NCBI GenBank assembly: GCA_964564225.1
Contig: CAZMAF010000001.1
Location: 1 to 64,000 of the forward strand
DNA: 64,000 bases
Source: RGIG1993 sp964564225
GTDB taxonomy: Bacteria > Bacillota > Clostridia > Oscillospirales > CAG-272
Direction: 5' to 3'
The notes below the pieces were generated by a model. That model was given only the letters and a program-made list of their open reading frames with translations, was not told the DNA's origin and did not search any database. A program made the position numbers and the translations under genes. Positions 47,920 to 58,215 of the stretch are shown one piece after another (position 1 is the first letter of the stretch; each line of letters starts with the position of its first letter).

Positions 47920-48807
47920 ATGGAAAAGCTAAAGGAATTGTTCGGTTATATATCCGAAATTGGCATTCTTGATATTCTGGATATCTGTCTTGTCTGGATC
48001 ATGTTTTATATGGTTTACAAGTTTATCCGCGAGCGCCGCGCGACAAAGCTTGCTATCGGCGTTATGATCCTTTTTGCGCTTCGCTTTATCAGCGAGTTTT
48101 TCAATCTGATTGCGCTGGAGTTTATTTTGCAGAACGTACTTCAGGTCGGGTTGATTGCGCTTGTCGTGGTCTTTCAGCCCGAGCTTCGCTCGGCACTGGA
48201 AAAGGTGGGCGGCGAGCCGCTTCGCTCGATCAAAAGCCTGACCGACTCAAAGGCGATTGCCGAGTATAACGATGTAATTGCCAATATCTGTGAGGCGGTC
48301 TGCGATATGGCGCTTGATCGTACGGGAGCTCTCATTGTCGTTGAACGCTATACTAATCTTGACGGCTTTATCAAGAGCGGTACTGAGATCAATGCGAGCG
48401 TCAAGAGCTATCTTCTCAAAAATATTTTCTTTGATAAAGCACCCCTTCATGACGGCGCTGTGATCATTCGTAATATGCAGATTGTTGCGGCGGGTTGTTT
48501 TCTTCCTCTTTCGACCAATCCCGATATTGTGAAGGATCTTGGTACGCGCCATCGTTCCGCGATCGGTATGAGTGAAAACTCGGATGCGGTGGTCATCGTC
48601 GTCAGCGAGGAAACGGGTACGATTTCGGTAGCGCAGGACGGTGTTCTGACGAGAAACTTTGACTACGGTAAGCTTCAGAAGGTTCTGACCGATGCGATGG
48701 TTACGCGCGGTGAGAAAAACGGAAAGCCTACCGTGACCGCGTTCTTCCGCAAGATCGGCGGTTTTATGGGTAAAAAGAATGAAAAAGAGGAGGGTGACGG
48801 CAAATGA
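47920..48807 (+). CDS. cdaA: Diadenylate cyclase CdaA
   Basis: Makes c-di-AMP from two ATP. A 295-residue protein with about three N-terminal membrane helices (residues 10-90) and the DAC domain with DGAVII near 178 and RHRSAIG near 210, the catalytic DGA and RHR motifs. It overlaps cdaR by ATGA. c-di-AMP controls potassium, osmolyte and wall balance. glmM, the usual third gene, is not here. Confidence 0.96.
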   Translation: MEKLKELFGYISEIGILDILDICLVWIMFYMVYKFIRERRATKLAIGVMILFALRFISEFFNLIALEFILQNVLQVGLIALVVVFQPELRSALEKVGGEPLRSIKSLTDSKAIAEYNDVIANICEAVCDMALDRTGALIVVERYTNLDGFIKSGTEINASVKSYLLKNIFFDKAPLHDGAVIIRNMQIVAAGCFLPLSTNPDIVKDLGTRHRSAIGMSENSDAVVIVVSEETGTISVAQDGVLTRNFDYGKLQKVLTDAMVTRGEKNGKPTVTAFFRKIGGFMGKKNEKEEGDGK

Positions 48808-50183
48808 GTGAGAAGTATCAGGACTATACGGATATTCCAAAGCCGCAGGCATCCGGCGAGGAAATTGTACAGCAAAAAAAGACCCGTATCATGGATACGG
48901 TTGCGAAGATCGTTACTCTTTTGATTGCCTTTTTATTCTGGTTTTACGTTTTCGCCACCAATGATGCGACGAAGGTGGAGGAAATGAAATTTGAGCTGAT
49001 TCCGATTGAAATACGGGGCGGCGAGACTATCGCAAGCCGCGATCTTGCCGTTCAGAATATGAGCTTTTTCAATATTGACGTTACGCTGAAGGGTACGCGC
49101 GGCGCGCTTTCCGGCGTGACAAGCGATGACATTAAGGCGTATATCAATATTTCCGATATAACCGGTCCCGGTGTGTATTATCGCACGCTCTATTATGATA
49201 TTCCCACCGGACTTTCGGATGCGCCGATGGGTACGCGCATGGTGGAAATTACCGTTGATACCATTGCAGAAAAGAGTTTTTCGCTTGATTACTCAAATGT
49301 AGTCATTGATACCTTTGTTCTGCCTGCATCCTGTGAGATTGATTATGAAAATATCGTTCTGAACGTGGCATCTTTGACGCTCGAAGGTCCGACAATGGTA
49401 CTTGACCGCATTGAAAATATTAAAATCCTCTCGCGCGAGTCGCTCACGCTTGAAGGCAGTACCACGCTTACGGCTGCGGTGGAAGCGCTTGATGCGGCGG
49501 GTGACGTTGTAAACATTTCCTCCTGTAAGGTGGTTATGCTGACGAAAAGCGGAGTGATTCTCAGTACCCTTACCGTGACGGTGCCGATCTATCAAACAAA
49601 GACGTTACCCGTTGTCATTTACGATAAAGACGGACTTACTGATAAGGACGTTTCGGTATTCCCCGCCTCTGTTACCGTGCGCGGCACGCCGGAGGAAATG
49701 AACGATATGACGTCGTTTACGCTTGACAGCTTTTCTGTGCAAACGCTTCTTGCGGGCGAGGACGGAACGGCGAGTTTTCAGGTGTCGCTGCCCAAGGCGT
49801 ATCAGGCATATACGGTGACGGATGCGGATGGCAATGCGATTGATAGCTTTACCGTAACAGTGGCGCTTTCCGAGGAAAAGACCTTGACTTTTCCCGCGTC
49901 CTGTATCAAGACGGTAGGCGGTACGGTCGGGATCGTAAGCGAGAGCGTAGCGATCACTTTCCGTGCGACGGACGGTAATGAAGATCTGCTTACCCAGCTG
50001 TTATTGGCTGCGGAAAAAGGTGAAGACGTTGTTTCGCTTGTTGCCGACGTTGACGGTATAAAGCTGACAGGGGAGCAAGAGGTTAAGCTTATGATTGTTC
50101 TTTTGGGTGAATATAAAACGAAGATATACGAAGTGCTTGCCGAAGGTAAGCCGTATACCGTAACAGTGAAGCCGATCAGTTGA
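48804..50183 (+). CDS. cdaR: CdaA regulatory protein CdaR (YbbR domains)
   Basis: A 459-residue protein with one N-terminal membrane helix (about 32-52) and an outer part of about four YbbR repeats (for example TIPVEIRGGE-type starts at PIEIRGGETIASRDLAV and SVTVRGTPEEM). It binds and tunes CdaA from outside the membrane. The stop overlaps the next start by one base. Confidence 0.92.
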   Translation: MSEKYQDYTDIPKPQASGEEIVQQKKTRIMDTVAKIVTLLIAFLFWFYVFATNDATKVEEMKFELIPIEIRGGETIASRDLAVQNMSFFNIDVTLKGTRGALSGVTSDDIKAYINISDITGPGVYYRTLYYDIPTGLSDAPMGTRMVEITVDTIAEKSFSLDYSNVVIDTFVLPASCEIDYENIVLNVASLTLEGPTMVLDRIENIKILSRESLTLEGSTTLTAAVEALDAAGDVVNISSCKVVMLTKSGVILSTLTVTVPIYQTKTLPVVIYDKDGLTDKDVSVFPASVTVRGTPEEMNDMTSFTLDSFSVQTLLAGEDGTASFQVSLPKAYQAYTVTDADGNAIDSFTVTVALSEEKTLTFPASCIKTVGGTVGIVSESVAITFRATDGNEDLLTQLLLAAEKGEDVVSLVADVDGIKLTGEQEVKLMIVLLGEYKTKIYEVLAEGKPYTVTVKPIS

Positions 50184-51826
50184 TGACGTATACGCTTTTA
50201 CTGCAAAATATCAAAATCCCGCTTTCCCTTGTGGGAAGGCGGGATTATGACAGGGAAGCGCTTTCTCTTGCGAAAAAGAAGCTTTCCTCGGTCGGTCTTG
50301 CGCCGACTTTCCTGAATATTTCCAAGCGTTCCGTCGATGCCCGTAAGAAAAACGCGGTTTCCTATCTGTATTCGGTGGCGGCGACGGTGGAGTTTTTACC
50401 GTCTGAAGATACGCTTGCAAAGCTTTCTGCTGTTATTCTTGAAAAGGCGACCTATGCACCCAAGATTGGAACGGCGCTTCTTTCGGCGCGCCCCTGTGTT
50501 ATAGGTTTTGGACCTGCGGGCATGTTTGCCGCTCTTGCGCTTGCTGAGCGCGGTTACCGTCCCGTTGTTCTTGAACGCGGCGCTTCGATTGCCGAGCGCG
50601 AGCGGGACGTTCTGGATTTTGTTGAAAACGGTTTACTGCATACCGAGTCGAATATTCAGTTCGGCGCGGGCGGCGCGGGGACTTTTTCTGATGGCAAGCT
50701 TGTAACGCGCAAAAATGATCCTTTGTGCGCTTACGTTCTTGCCCGGCTTGTGGAGTTCGGTGCGCCTTCTGATATTCTGACGAATGCCAAGCCCCATATC
50801 GGAACGGATATTTTAAAAAAGGTTGTCGAGGCAATCGCCGCGCGTATTCTGTCGCTTGGCGGTGAGATTTGTTACCGCACGCGCGTGAATGAAATTATTT
50901 CCTGTCGCGACGGTGTCGTATTGAAGACCGATTGCGGTGAAATTGCCGCGGGCGCGTGTATTCTTGCCATTGGACATTCGGCGCGCGATACTTATCGGCA
51001 TTTATATGAAACGGGGCATACCCTTGTGCCGAAGGCGTTTTCGGTTGGCGTGAGATGCGAGCATTTGGCTAACGATATTGACGACGCGATGTACGGCAAA
51101 TTTGCTCCCGTACTTCCGCACGCCGAGTATACGCTATCCTATCGCGAGGGCAATCGCGGCGTATATTCCTTCTGTATGTGTCCCGGCGGTGAGGTAGTTG
51201 CTGCTGCAAGCGAGGCGGAAACCGTTGTGACAAACGGAATGAGTTATCGTGCGCGTGACGGCAAAAACGATAATGCGGCACTTTGTCTTTCGGTTTTGCC
51301 GGAGGATTACGGCAACGATCCGATGCAGGCAATTGCGTACCAACGAAGGCTTGAGAGAGGGGCATATATCCTTTCAAAGAAGGCGGGAGGCGAGCCTTAT
51401 GCCGCGCCCTTTATGACAGTGGGCGATCTGCTTTCGGGAAAGAGCGGGAGTTCTTACGGGAAGGTTGTGCCGAGCTATCGCGGCGGTAAGGTTGTACCTT
51501 GCGATTTTAAAGAATTATTCAGCGAGGCACAGCTTTCGCTTCTTATGACGGGTCTTCGCCGTTTCGGTCGCATAATCAGCGGTTTTGATGCGCCTTACGC
51601 TACCTTGACGGGGGTTGAAACGCGCACCTCCGCTCCTCTTCGCATTCTGAGAGGAGATTCGGGCGAAAGCGTCAGTATGCCCTGTCTTTATCCCTGCGGA
51701 GAGGGCGCGGGTTATGCCGGCGGTATTACTTCTGCCGCTCTTGACGGTCTTCGGATTGCCGCTTCTGTGATCGGCAAATTCAAGCCGGTCGAATCTATGG
51801 AAAGTGATAAAATCAATGAACAGTAA
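50183..51826 (+). CDS. FAD-dependent oxidoreductase (COG2509 type)
   Basis: A 547-residue flavoprotein. A short N-terminal domain precedes the FAD dinucleotide motif GFGPAGMFAALALAERG near residue 110, followed by ESNIQFGAGGAGTFSDGKL and the C-terminal PCGEGAGYAGGITSAALDG. This is the uncharacterised dehydrogenase family common in clostridia. The start is ATG 50183, overlapping the cdaR stop (TGATG); the TTG one codon earlier is less likely. The substrate is unknown. Confidence 0.9.
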   Translation: MTYTLLLQNIKIPLSLVGRRDYDREALSLAKKKLSSVGLAPTFLNISKRSVDARKKNAVSYLYSVAATVEFLPSEDTLAKLSAVILEKATYAPKIGTALLSARPCVIGFGPAGMFAALALAERGYRPVVLERGASIAERERDVLDFVENGLLHTESNIQFGAGGAGTFSDGKLVTRKNDPLCAYVLARLVEFGAPSDILTNAKPHIGTDILKKVVEAIAARILSLGGEICYRTRVNEIISCRDGVVLKTDCGEIAAGACILAIGHSARDTYRHLYETGHTLVPKAFSVGVRCEHLANDIDDAMYGKFAPVLPHAEYTLSYREGNRGVYSFCMCPGGEVVAAASEAETVVTNGMSYRARDGKNDNAALCLSVLPEDYGNDPMQAIAYQRRLERGAYILSKKAGGEPYAAPFMTVGDLLSGKSGSSYGKVVPSYRGGKVVPCDFKELFSEAQLSLLMTGLRRFGRIISGFDAPYATLTGVETRTSAPLRILRGDSGESVSMPCLYPCGEGAGYAGGITSAALDGLRIAASVIGKFKPVESMESDKINEQ

Positions 51827-53933
51827 ATGGATCTTGAAAAACGGTTTTGGCGAGGATGCGCCCGAGGTGCTTCTTTTGCGGGAAACACTTGGTATTTCGT
51901 CGGTAACGGCGCGGCTTCTCTGTCAGCGCGGCTATACCGATCCCGCTCTTGCCAAAAAGTTTTTGTTTGAGGAGGGCGAGTTTCATTCTCCTTTTTTAAT
52001 TCCCGATATGGAAAAGGCAGTCGAGCGTATCGAGCGCGCTATACAAGATCGCGAAAAAGTCGTGATTTACGGCGATTACGACGTGGACGGCGTGACTTCG
52101 GTGAGCGTTCTTACGCTTTATCTTAAGGCGCGCGGTCTGAAAACGGAGTATTACATTCCTTCGCGTAACGGTGAGGGTTACGGTATGAATAACGCTGCCA
52201 TTGATAAGCTTCACGAAAGCGGTGTCAGTCTGATGATCACCGTTGACACGGGTGTGACGGCGATCGACGAGGTAGCGTACGCTTCCTCGCTCGGTATGGA
52301 TACCGTTGTGACTGACCATCACGAGTGTCAGGCGGTATTGCCCGATGCTTATGCCGTTGTCAATCCCAGACGGCACGACAGCGTTTATCCGTTTAAGGAG
52401 CTTGCAGGCGTTGGCGTGGTTTTCAAGCTGATCTCTGCCTGTGAGCTTTCGCACGCAAGGAGCGAAGAAGAAAAGAATACGCTGATGGAGTCGCTTTGTG
52501 CGCGTTACGTTGATCTTGTGGCAATGGGTACGGTGGCAGACGTTATGCCTCTTGTGGATGAAAACCGTCTGCTTGTGAAAAAGGGGCTTGCTATTATGAA
52601 TAGCTGTCCGAGAATGGGTCTTTCGGCGCTTCTTGCGGCGGCATCGGGCGGCGAGCGCAAAACGGCGGCTATTACCGCCACGACGATCAGCTTTACGGTA
52701 GCGCCCCGTATCAATGCGGCGGGCAGAATTGACTCTGCCGAGCGTGCGGCGCGCTTGTTTTTAACCGATTATCCTGCTGAAGCCGAGAAGATCGCCGTCG
52801 AGCTTTGCGAGATCAATCGCGCCCGTCAGGCGGAGGAAAATCGTATTATCGAGGAAGCGGAGGCGAAGATCGCCGCTGAATGCGATCTTGAGAACGACCG
52901 TGTGATCGTGCTTGCCGACGACGGATGGCATCACGGCGTTATCGGAATTGTTGCTTCGCGTATTACCGAGCGCTACGGATTACCCTCAATTCTCATTTCC
53001 TTTGACGGCGATATCGGCAAGGGGAGCGGCAGAAGCGTAAAGGGCTTGAATCTTGTCGAAGCCCTGACCGATTCTGCTGAATATCTCATTAAGTTCGGCG
53101 GTCATGAGCTTGCCGCCGGGCTTTCGGTTGAGCGCGGTCGTATTGACGATTTCCGCCATCATCTTAACGATTACGTGAAGTCGCATTTCGGTGACGGTGA
53201 GAGCGGCGCCGGAGTTGAAGTTGATTGTGAGATCTCGCTTGACGACGTTACGCTTTCGCTTGCCGAAGATCTTTTCAAGCTTGAGCCCTTCGGCATTGCC
53301 AATCCTTCTCCTGTCTTTTTGCTTTCGGGAATTATCCTTCGCGGCGTGATGCCGCTTGGCGAAAAGCATGCCCGTTTTCTCATTGCCAAAGAAAACTGTC
53401 AGGCATCGGCGCTGCGCTTTGGCAGGAGCCGTTCGGAGCTTGAATATTATGGCGGTGATACCGTTGATCTGCTTGTACAGGTTTCCGTCAATGAATTTCG
53501 CGGTACGCGCTCGGCGCAGATGATCGTTAAGGATATGCGGCTATCCGAAGAAAGCTTTGCTATTTCGGACGATGATCGCCGCCGTTTTGAAGAACTGATG
53601 AACGGCGCGCCTTTTGATAAAAGCGAGGATATTTTGCCGACACGCGACGATATTGCGCCGATTTATCTTTGGTTCAAACGCCATTATGGGAATACCAAGG
53701 ACGATATTACGGGTGTCCGAGAGCTTCTTTCACAATTTTCGGGCAATGCGCGTATGAACTACGTCAAGCTTCGTGTGATTCTTAAAATTCTTGATGAATG
53801 CGGTATCGTAGCGATCAGCTATTCGGGTGAAAACGGTGAAAATATCCGTTATGCCGTGAATTACGTCAAAAATAAGGTCGATACCGAGCGCGCACCGACC
53901 TATACGAAATTAAAGCAGCAAATGATGAAATAA
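51816..53933 (+). CDS. recJ: Single-strand DNA exonuclease RecJ
   Basis: 5'-3' exonuclease for recombination and repair, 705 residues. DHH-family motifs: GDYDVDGVTS, VDTGVTA, TDHHE and NPRRHDS; the DHHA1 domain with GGHELAAGLSVE follows. The start overlaps the previous gene by 11 bases; ATG 51816 is preferred to GTG 51804. Confidence 0.95.
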   Translation: MNSKWILKNGFGEDAPEVLLLRETLGISSVTARLLCQRGYTDPALAKKFLFEEGEFHSPFLIPDMEKAVERIERAIQDREKVVIYGDYDVDGVTSVSVLTLYLKARGLKTEYYIPSRNGEGYGMNNAAIDKLHESGVSLMITVDTGVTAIDEVAYASSLGMDTVVTDHHECQAVLPDAYAVVNPRRHDSVYPFKELAGVGVVFKLISACELSHARSEEEKNTLMESLCARYVDLVAMGTVADVMPLVDENRLLVKKGLAIMNSCPRMGLSALLAAASGGERKTAAITATTISFTVAPRINAAGRIDSAERAARLFLTDYPAEAEKIAVELCEINRARQAEENRIIEEAEAKIAAECDLENDRVIVLADDGWHHGVIGIVASRITERYGLPSILISFDGDIGKGSGRSVKGLNLVEALTDSAEYLIKFGGHELAAGLSVERGRIDDFRHHLNDYVKSHFGDGESGAGVEVDCEISLDDVTLSLAEDLFKLEPFGIANPSPVFLLSGIILRGVMPLGEKHARFLIAKENCQASALRFGRSRSELEYYGGDTVDLLVQVSVNEFRGTRSAQMIVKDMRLSEESFAISDDDRRRFEELMNGAPFDKSEDILPTRDDIAPIYLWFKRHYGNTKDDITGVRELLSQFSGNARMNYVKLRVILKILDECGIVAISYSGENGENIRYAVNYVKNKVDTERAPTYTKLKQQMMK

Positions 53934-53971
53934 AGGACTTTCTACCGAGGGTCAATAAAGAGGTGACGACT

Positions 53972-56176
53972 ATGTATGGAGCGATTGCCAAGCTGGTAAT
54001 GACGCTTGACGACAACAACCGTTCATACGACATGAATAAGATCAAGCGCGCGTATAAATATGCGTACCGTTTGCACGACGGGCAGTTCCGCATCAGCGGC
54101 GAGCCTTATATTATGCATCCGATTGCCGTTGCCGAGATTGTGGCATCGCTTGGTCTTGATACCGATTCGGTTTGCGCCGCGCTTTTACACGATACCGTTG
54201 AGGACTGCGGATCGAAGATCTCACTTGATATTATCAAAAAGGAATTCGGTGACTCGGTTGCTCAGCTTGTTGACGGTTTGACAAAGCTCGTGCAGATTCC
54301 CTTTGACGATAAAGAAGAGGAGCATATGGAAAACCTTCGCAAGATGTTTCTTGCGATGGCAAAGGACGTGAGAGTTATTTTCATTAAGCTCTGCGACCGC
54401 CTTCATAATATGCGTACCCTGAACGTCAAAACCGATCAGAAGCGCCGTATCACCGCTCTTGAAACGATGCAGGTCTACGCGCCTCTTGCTCACAGACTCG
54501 GTATGCAGCGTATCAAGCAGGAACTTGAAAATCTTTCGCTTCGCTATCTTGACCCCATCGGTTACGATGAGGTCAGTGAGGATATTGAAAACAAATACGG
54601 ACAGAATATCGACTTTATCGCTCGTACCAAAGCGGTGCTTCTCGATAAGCTTTATGAAAACGGACTGTCTTTTATCATAGACGGACGTGTTAAAAGTGTA
54701 TACAGTATCTACCGTAAAATGTTTTCGCAGAATAAATCTTTTGATGAGATTTATGACTTTTACGCTTTCCGTATTATTACCAACGATGATATTGAATGCT
54801 ATACTGTTCTCGGTATCATTCACGATGCCTTCAAGTCGATGCCGGGACGTTTTAAAGATTATATTTCTACCCCGAAGCCCAATATGTATCAGTCGCTTCA
54901 TACTACGGTAATCGGACGTGACGGTATACCCTTTGAGGTACAGATCCGTACCAAAAAGATGCACCAGATCGCAGAATACGGTGTGGCGGCGCACTGGAAA
55001 TACAAATCGGGTATCAAGGAATCGGACGAGAGCTTTGATGAAAAGCTCCGCTGGATCTCCAAGCTGATCGAAAGCGAGGAGGGAACGCACGACTCTGAAG
55101 AATTTATGCGCGCTTTAAAAGTGGACATCGTTCAGGATGAAATTTTTGTCTTTACGCCCAAGGGGGATGTGATCACACTTCCGCAGGGTGCGACGCTTAT
55201 CGACTTTGCTTATGCGATTCACTCGGCAGTCGGCAATAAAATGGTGGGTGCGAAGATTAACGGTATTATTGCGCCGATTGATCGTATTCCTGAAAACGGC
55301 GATATCGTGCAGATCATCACCTCGGCTTCCTCGCGCGGTCCTTCGCGTGACTGGTTGAAGATCGTGAAGACGGGCGAAGCGCGCTCCAAGATCCGTCAGT
55401 GGTTTAAAAAGGAGCGCCGTGCTGAGAATATTCTTGTAGGTAAGGCGGAAATTGAGCGCGAGTTCAAAAAATACAAACGTCCTTATACGCCTGCTCAGCG
55501 TGATGAAATTCTCGAAAATGTCATCCACCGTCTTGGCATTGCTTCGGTTGAGGATCTTTTCAACACGATTGGTTTCGGCGGTATGGCGGTGTCGAAGATA
55601 TCGGTCAAATTGCGCGACGAGTTTGATCGCGTGGTGGGCGTGGAAGAAGAACCCAGAGAAGAATTAAAGGTCGAAACGATTGTCACTAAGCCCCGTAAAA
55701 AGAATAAGGGCGGCGTGATCGTTGACGGCGTTGACGGCTGTGAGGTGAAGTTTGCACGATGCTGTAATCCTTTGCCGGGCGATGAAATTGCCGGCTTCAT
55801 TACCAAAGGATTTGGCATTTCGATCCATAAGAGCGATTGTCCCAATCTCATTGTTGCTGAAAATAATCCTGAAAACAAGGGACGTTTTGTGACGGCTTCA
55901 TGGGAGCAGAATGCAGGCAGAGGCTCGGGGGACGGCAATTTGTTCGAGGCGATCATTCAGGTATTTGCCGAGCAGGATATGCTCCTTCTTGCAAATCTGA
56001 CGATGGCGCTTGCCGAAATGAAGGTGTCCTTACATCAGATCAATACGCAAACCAAGCAAAACGGTATTCTTGTGAATATGACGGTTGGCTGCCGTGACAT
56101 CGACCATTTCAAGTCGATCATGTCGCGCTTAAAATCAATCGCGCACGTGATTGACGTAAAGCGCGGTTATACCTGA
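53972..56176 (+). CDS. rel: Bifunctional (p)ppGpp synthetase/hydrolase
   Basis: A 734-residue stringent-response enzyme: HD hydrolase (HPIAVAEIVA, LLHDTVEDC), synthetase (PGRFKDYISTPKPNMYQSLHT), TGS (FTPKGDVITLPQGATLIDFAY) and C-terminal ACT domain. All hydrolase and synthetase motifs are intact, so it is likely the only long RSH. AAAGAGGTG favours ATG 53972; GTG 53963 lies in the ribosome site. Confidence 0.96.
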   Translation: MYGAIAKLVMTLDDNNRSYDMNKIKRAYKYAYRLHDGQFRISGEPYIMHPIAVAEIVASLGLDTDSVCAALLHDTVEDCGSKISLDIIKKEFGDSVAQLVDGLTKLVQIPFDDKEEEHMENLRKMFLAMAKDVRVIFIKLCDRLHNMRTLNVKTDQKRRITALETMQVYAPLAHRLGMQRIKQELENLSLRYLDPIGYDEVSEDIENKYGQNIDFIARTKAVLLDKLYENGLSFIIDGRVKSVYSIYRKMFSQNKSFDEIYDFYAFRIITNDDIECYTVLGIIHDAFKSMPGRFKDYISTPKPNMYQSLHTTVIGRDGIPFEVQIRTKKMHQIAEYGVAAHWKYKSGIKESDESFDEKLRWISKLIESEEGTHDSEEFMRALKVDIVQDEIFVFTPKGDVITLPQGATLIDFAYAIHSAVGNKMVGAKINGIIAPIDRIPENGDIVQIITSASSRGPSRDWLKIVKTGEARSKIRQWFKKERRAENILVGKAEIEREFKKYKRPYTPAQRDEILENVIHRLGIASVEDLFNTIGFGGMAVSKISVKLRDEFDRVVGVEEEPREELKVETIVTKPRKKNKGGVIVDGVDGCEVKFARCCNPLPGDEIAGFITKGFGISIHKSDCPNLIVAENNPENKGRFVTASWEQNAGRGSGDGNLFEAIIQVFAEQDMLLLANLTMALAEMKVSLHQINTQTKQNGILVNMTVGCRDIDHFKSIMSRLKSIAHVIDVKRGYT

Positions 56177-56207
56177 TAATTTTTTGAAAACAGAGGAATG
56201 ATAACCT

Positions 56208-56666
56208 ATGAAAGCGGTAGTTCAGCGTGTAACTTATGCAAAAGTAACGGTGGAGGGCAAGGTGACAGGCGAGATCGGTCAAGGTCTTGCCATCCTTCTC
56301 GGTGTAGCGGAGGGCGATACCGAGCTTGATGCCGATCTGCTTGCTCCGAAAATTGCGAAGCTTCGCATTTTTTGCGATGAAAATGATAAAATGAATCTTT
56401 CACTTCTTGATATCGGGGGAGGCGCAATCGTGGTATCGCAGTTTACCCTGATGGCAAATTATAAAAAAGGCAACCGTCCCGATTATCTTGCGGCGGCAGC
56501 TCCTGATGAGGCAAACCGTCTTTATGAGTATTTTATCGGGGAATTTGAGAAAAATCTCGGAAAAAAAGTCGGCCGCGGTGTTTTTGGGGCGGATATGGCG
56601 TATGAGATCCATAACGACGGTCCCGTTACCATCGTGATGGACAGCGACGTGTTAAAGAAAAAGTAA
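56208..56666 (+). CDS. dtd: D-aminoacyl-tRNA deacylase
   Basis: Removes D-amino acids and glycine wrongly joined to tRNA. It has 152 residues; the SQFTLMANYKKGNRP motif carries the usual SQ-T signature and NDGPVTIVMDS the Gly-cis-Pro motif. It sits in the classical place after rel. Confidence 0.95.
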   Translation: MKAVVQRVTYAKVTVEGKVTGEIGQGLAILLGVAEGDTELDADLLAPKIAKLRIFCDENDKMNLSLLDIGGGAIVVSQFTLMANYKKGNRPDYLAAAAPDEANRLYEYFIGEFEKNLGKKVGRGVFGADMAYEIHNDGPVTIVMDSDVLKKK

Positions 56667-56685
56667 GTCAAAAGGATTGTAACGT

Positions 56686-58179
56686 ATGAAGCTGATTTTA
56701 AATACCGACGTCAATATGAATTATATTCAGGCGCTTTGTATGATCTTCTTTCCGGGCGCGAAATTTGCACAGGATGAGGAGATTACCGAGGAAACGCCGA
56801 TCGTATCGGTTTCTTCTGTACACGGTGAGGATGGCAGTATTTCTGCTCAGGCAACCATTACCATCGGTTCGCAAAGCGCGTCGGGTGAATTTACCCAGCC
56901 TTTGAAAAGCGGTATTGATGAAAAGCGCGCGGGCAAGATTGCCGTTGGTAAGGCGGTATTCCGTGCAGGCGAGGTCTTTTTCGGCCATACGCCCTCGTGG
57001 GGCATTATGACGGGCATTCGTCCTGCCAAGATCGCGGGGGAATTGTACGAGCAGTACGAGGGCAGTGAGTTTCATGTCAGAAAGGCGCTTCGCCACGAGT
57101 ATTTTCTCAATCCCAAAAAGGCATCGCTTCTCACTGATATTATTGTCAATGAAAAAAAGATCATATCAAATCTGAAGCCTGATTCTTGCAGCGTGTATAT
57201 TTCCATTCCGTTTTGTCCGACACGCTGTGCCTACTGTTCCTTTGTGTCCTATGCGACAAAACGGTTGCATTCGCTTATTCCTGAATATTTGGAGCGATTG
57301 CTGTTAGACCTTGACCGTGTATTTCGCATCATCAAAGAGAAAAAGCTGACCGTTACAACGGTCTATATCGGGGGCGGAACACCCACGACTCTTGACGAAG
57401 ATCAGATGATGAGAATTCTTGATAAGCTGGCAGAGCATATTGATATTTCGTCGCTTGAGGAATTTACTTGCGAGGCGGGACGTCCCGATACCATCACTGA
57501 AGCGAAGATGAGGCTGCTGTGCGAGGCGGGCGTTACGCGCGTGAGCATCAATCCGCAGACATTAAACGACGAGGTGCTGTTACGGATCGGTCGCCGTCAT
57601 ACGAGTGAGGATTTTTTCAAAGCCTATGATATTGCAAGGAATTCCGGCATACAGTATATCAATACCGACCTCATTGCCGGGCTTCCCGGTGATACGTATC
57701 GCAGTTTTTCGAGGAGCGTTGAGAACATTCTGAAGATTCGTCCCGATAATTTAACCATTCACACCTTTTGCATTAAAAAAAGCGCCGATATGGCGCAGGA
57801 AGGCGGTTTTAACAGCTATGCGATTACCAGCGGCGAGGCACAGAAGAGTGTCGATTATTCGCAGATCAAGGCAAAGCTGGCAGGTTACGTGCCCTATTAT
57901 ATTTACCGACAGAAGAATACGGTAGGCAATCTTGAAAACGTCGGCTTTTCACTGCCGGGCGCGGAGGGACTGTATAACGTACTGATTATGGAGGAGCTTC
58001 ACCATATCTTTGCGGTGGGCGCGGGTTCGGTTACAAAGCTTGTATCGCGCGAAAACGCTAAGATTGAGCGTACCTTTATGCCGAAATATCCCTTTGAATA
58101 TCTGAAAATATCTGACAAAGAGTTTGAAGAGCAGTATACCGATAAGATCAAGTGCTTTTTTGATACGTATGTAAACTGA
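56686..58179 (+). CDS. hemZ: Oxygen-independent coproporphyrinogen dehydrogenase HemZ
   Basis: A 497-residue radical SAM enzyme with an extra N-terminal domain of about 160 residues, which marks HemZ rather than HemN. The cluster cysteines are C177, C181 and C184 (CPTRCAYC), followed by YIGGGTPTTLDEDQM. The order rel-dtd-hemZ matches other Firmicutes. No other heme genes are in the window, so it could also be a HemW-like chaperone, but the N-terminal domain argues for HemZ. Confidence 0.9.
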   Translation: MKLILNTDVNMNYIQALCMIFFPGAKFAQDEEITEETPIVSVSSVHGEDGSISAQATITIGSQSASGEFTQPLKSGIDEKRAGKIAVGKAVFRAGEVFFGHTPSWGIMTGIRPAKIAGELYEQYEGSEFHVRKALRHEYFLNPKKASLLTDIIVNEKKIISNLKPDSCSVYISIPFCPTRCAYCSFVSYATKRLHSLIPEYLERLLLDLDRVFRIIKEKKLTVTTVYIGGGTPTTLDEDQMMRILDKLAEHIDISSLEEFTCEAGRPDTITEAKMRLLCEAGVTRVSINPQTLNDEVLLRIGRRHTSEDFFKAYDIARNSGIQYINTDLIAGLPGDTYRSFSRSVENILKIRPDNLTIHTFCIKKSADMAQEGGFNSYAITSGEAQKSVDYSQIKAKLAGYVPYYIYRQKNTVGNLENVGFSLPGAEGLYNVLIMEELHHIFAVGAGSVTKLVSRENAKIERTFMPKYPFEYLKISDKEFEEQYTDKIKCFFDTYVN

Positions 58180-58215
58180 GAAAAAAGAATAGGATGCACA
58201 GAGAGAGGAAAGAAA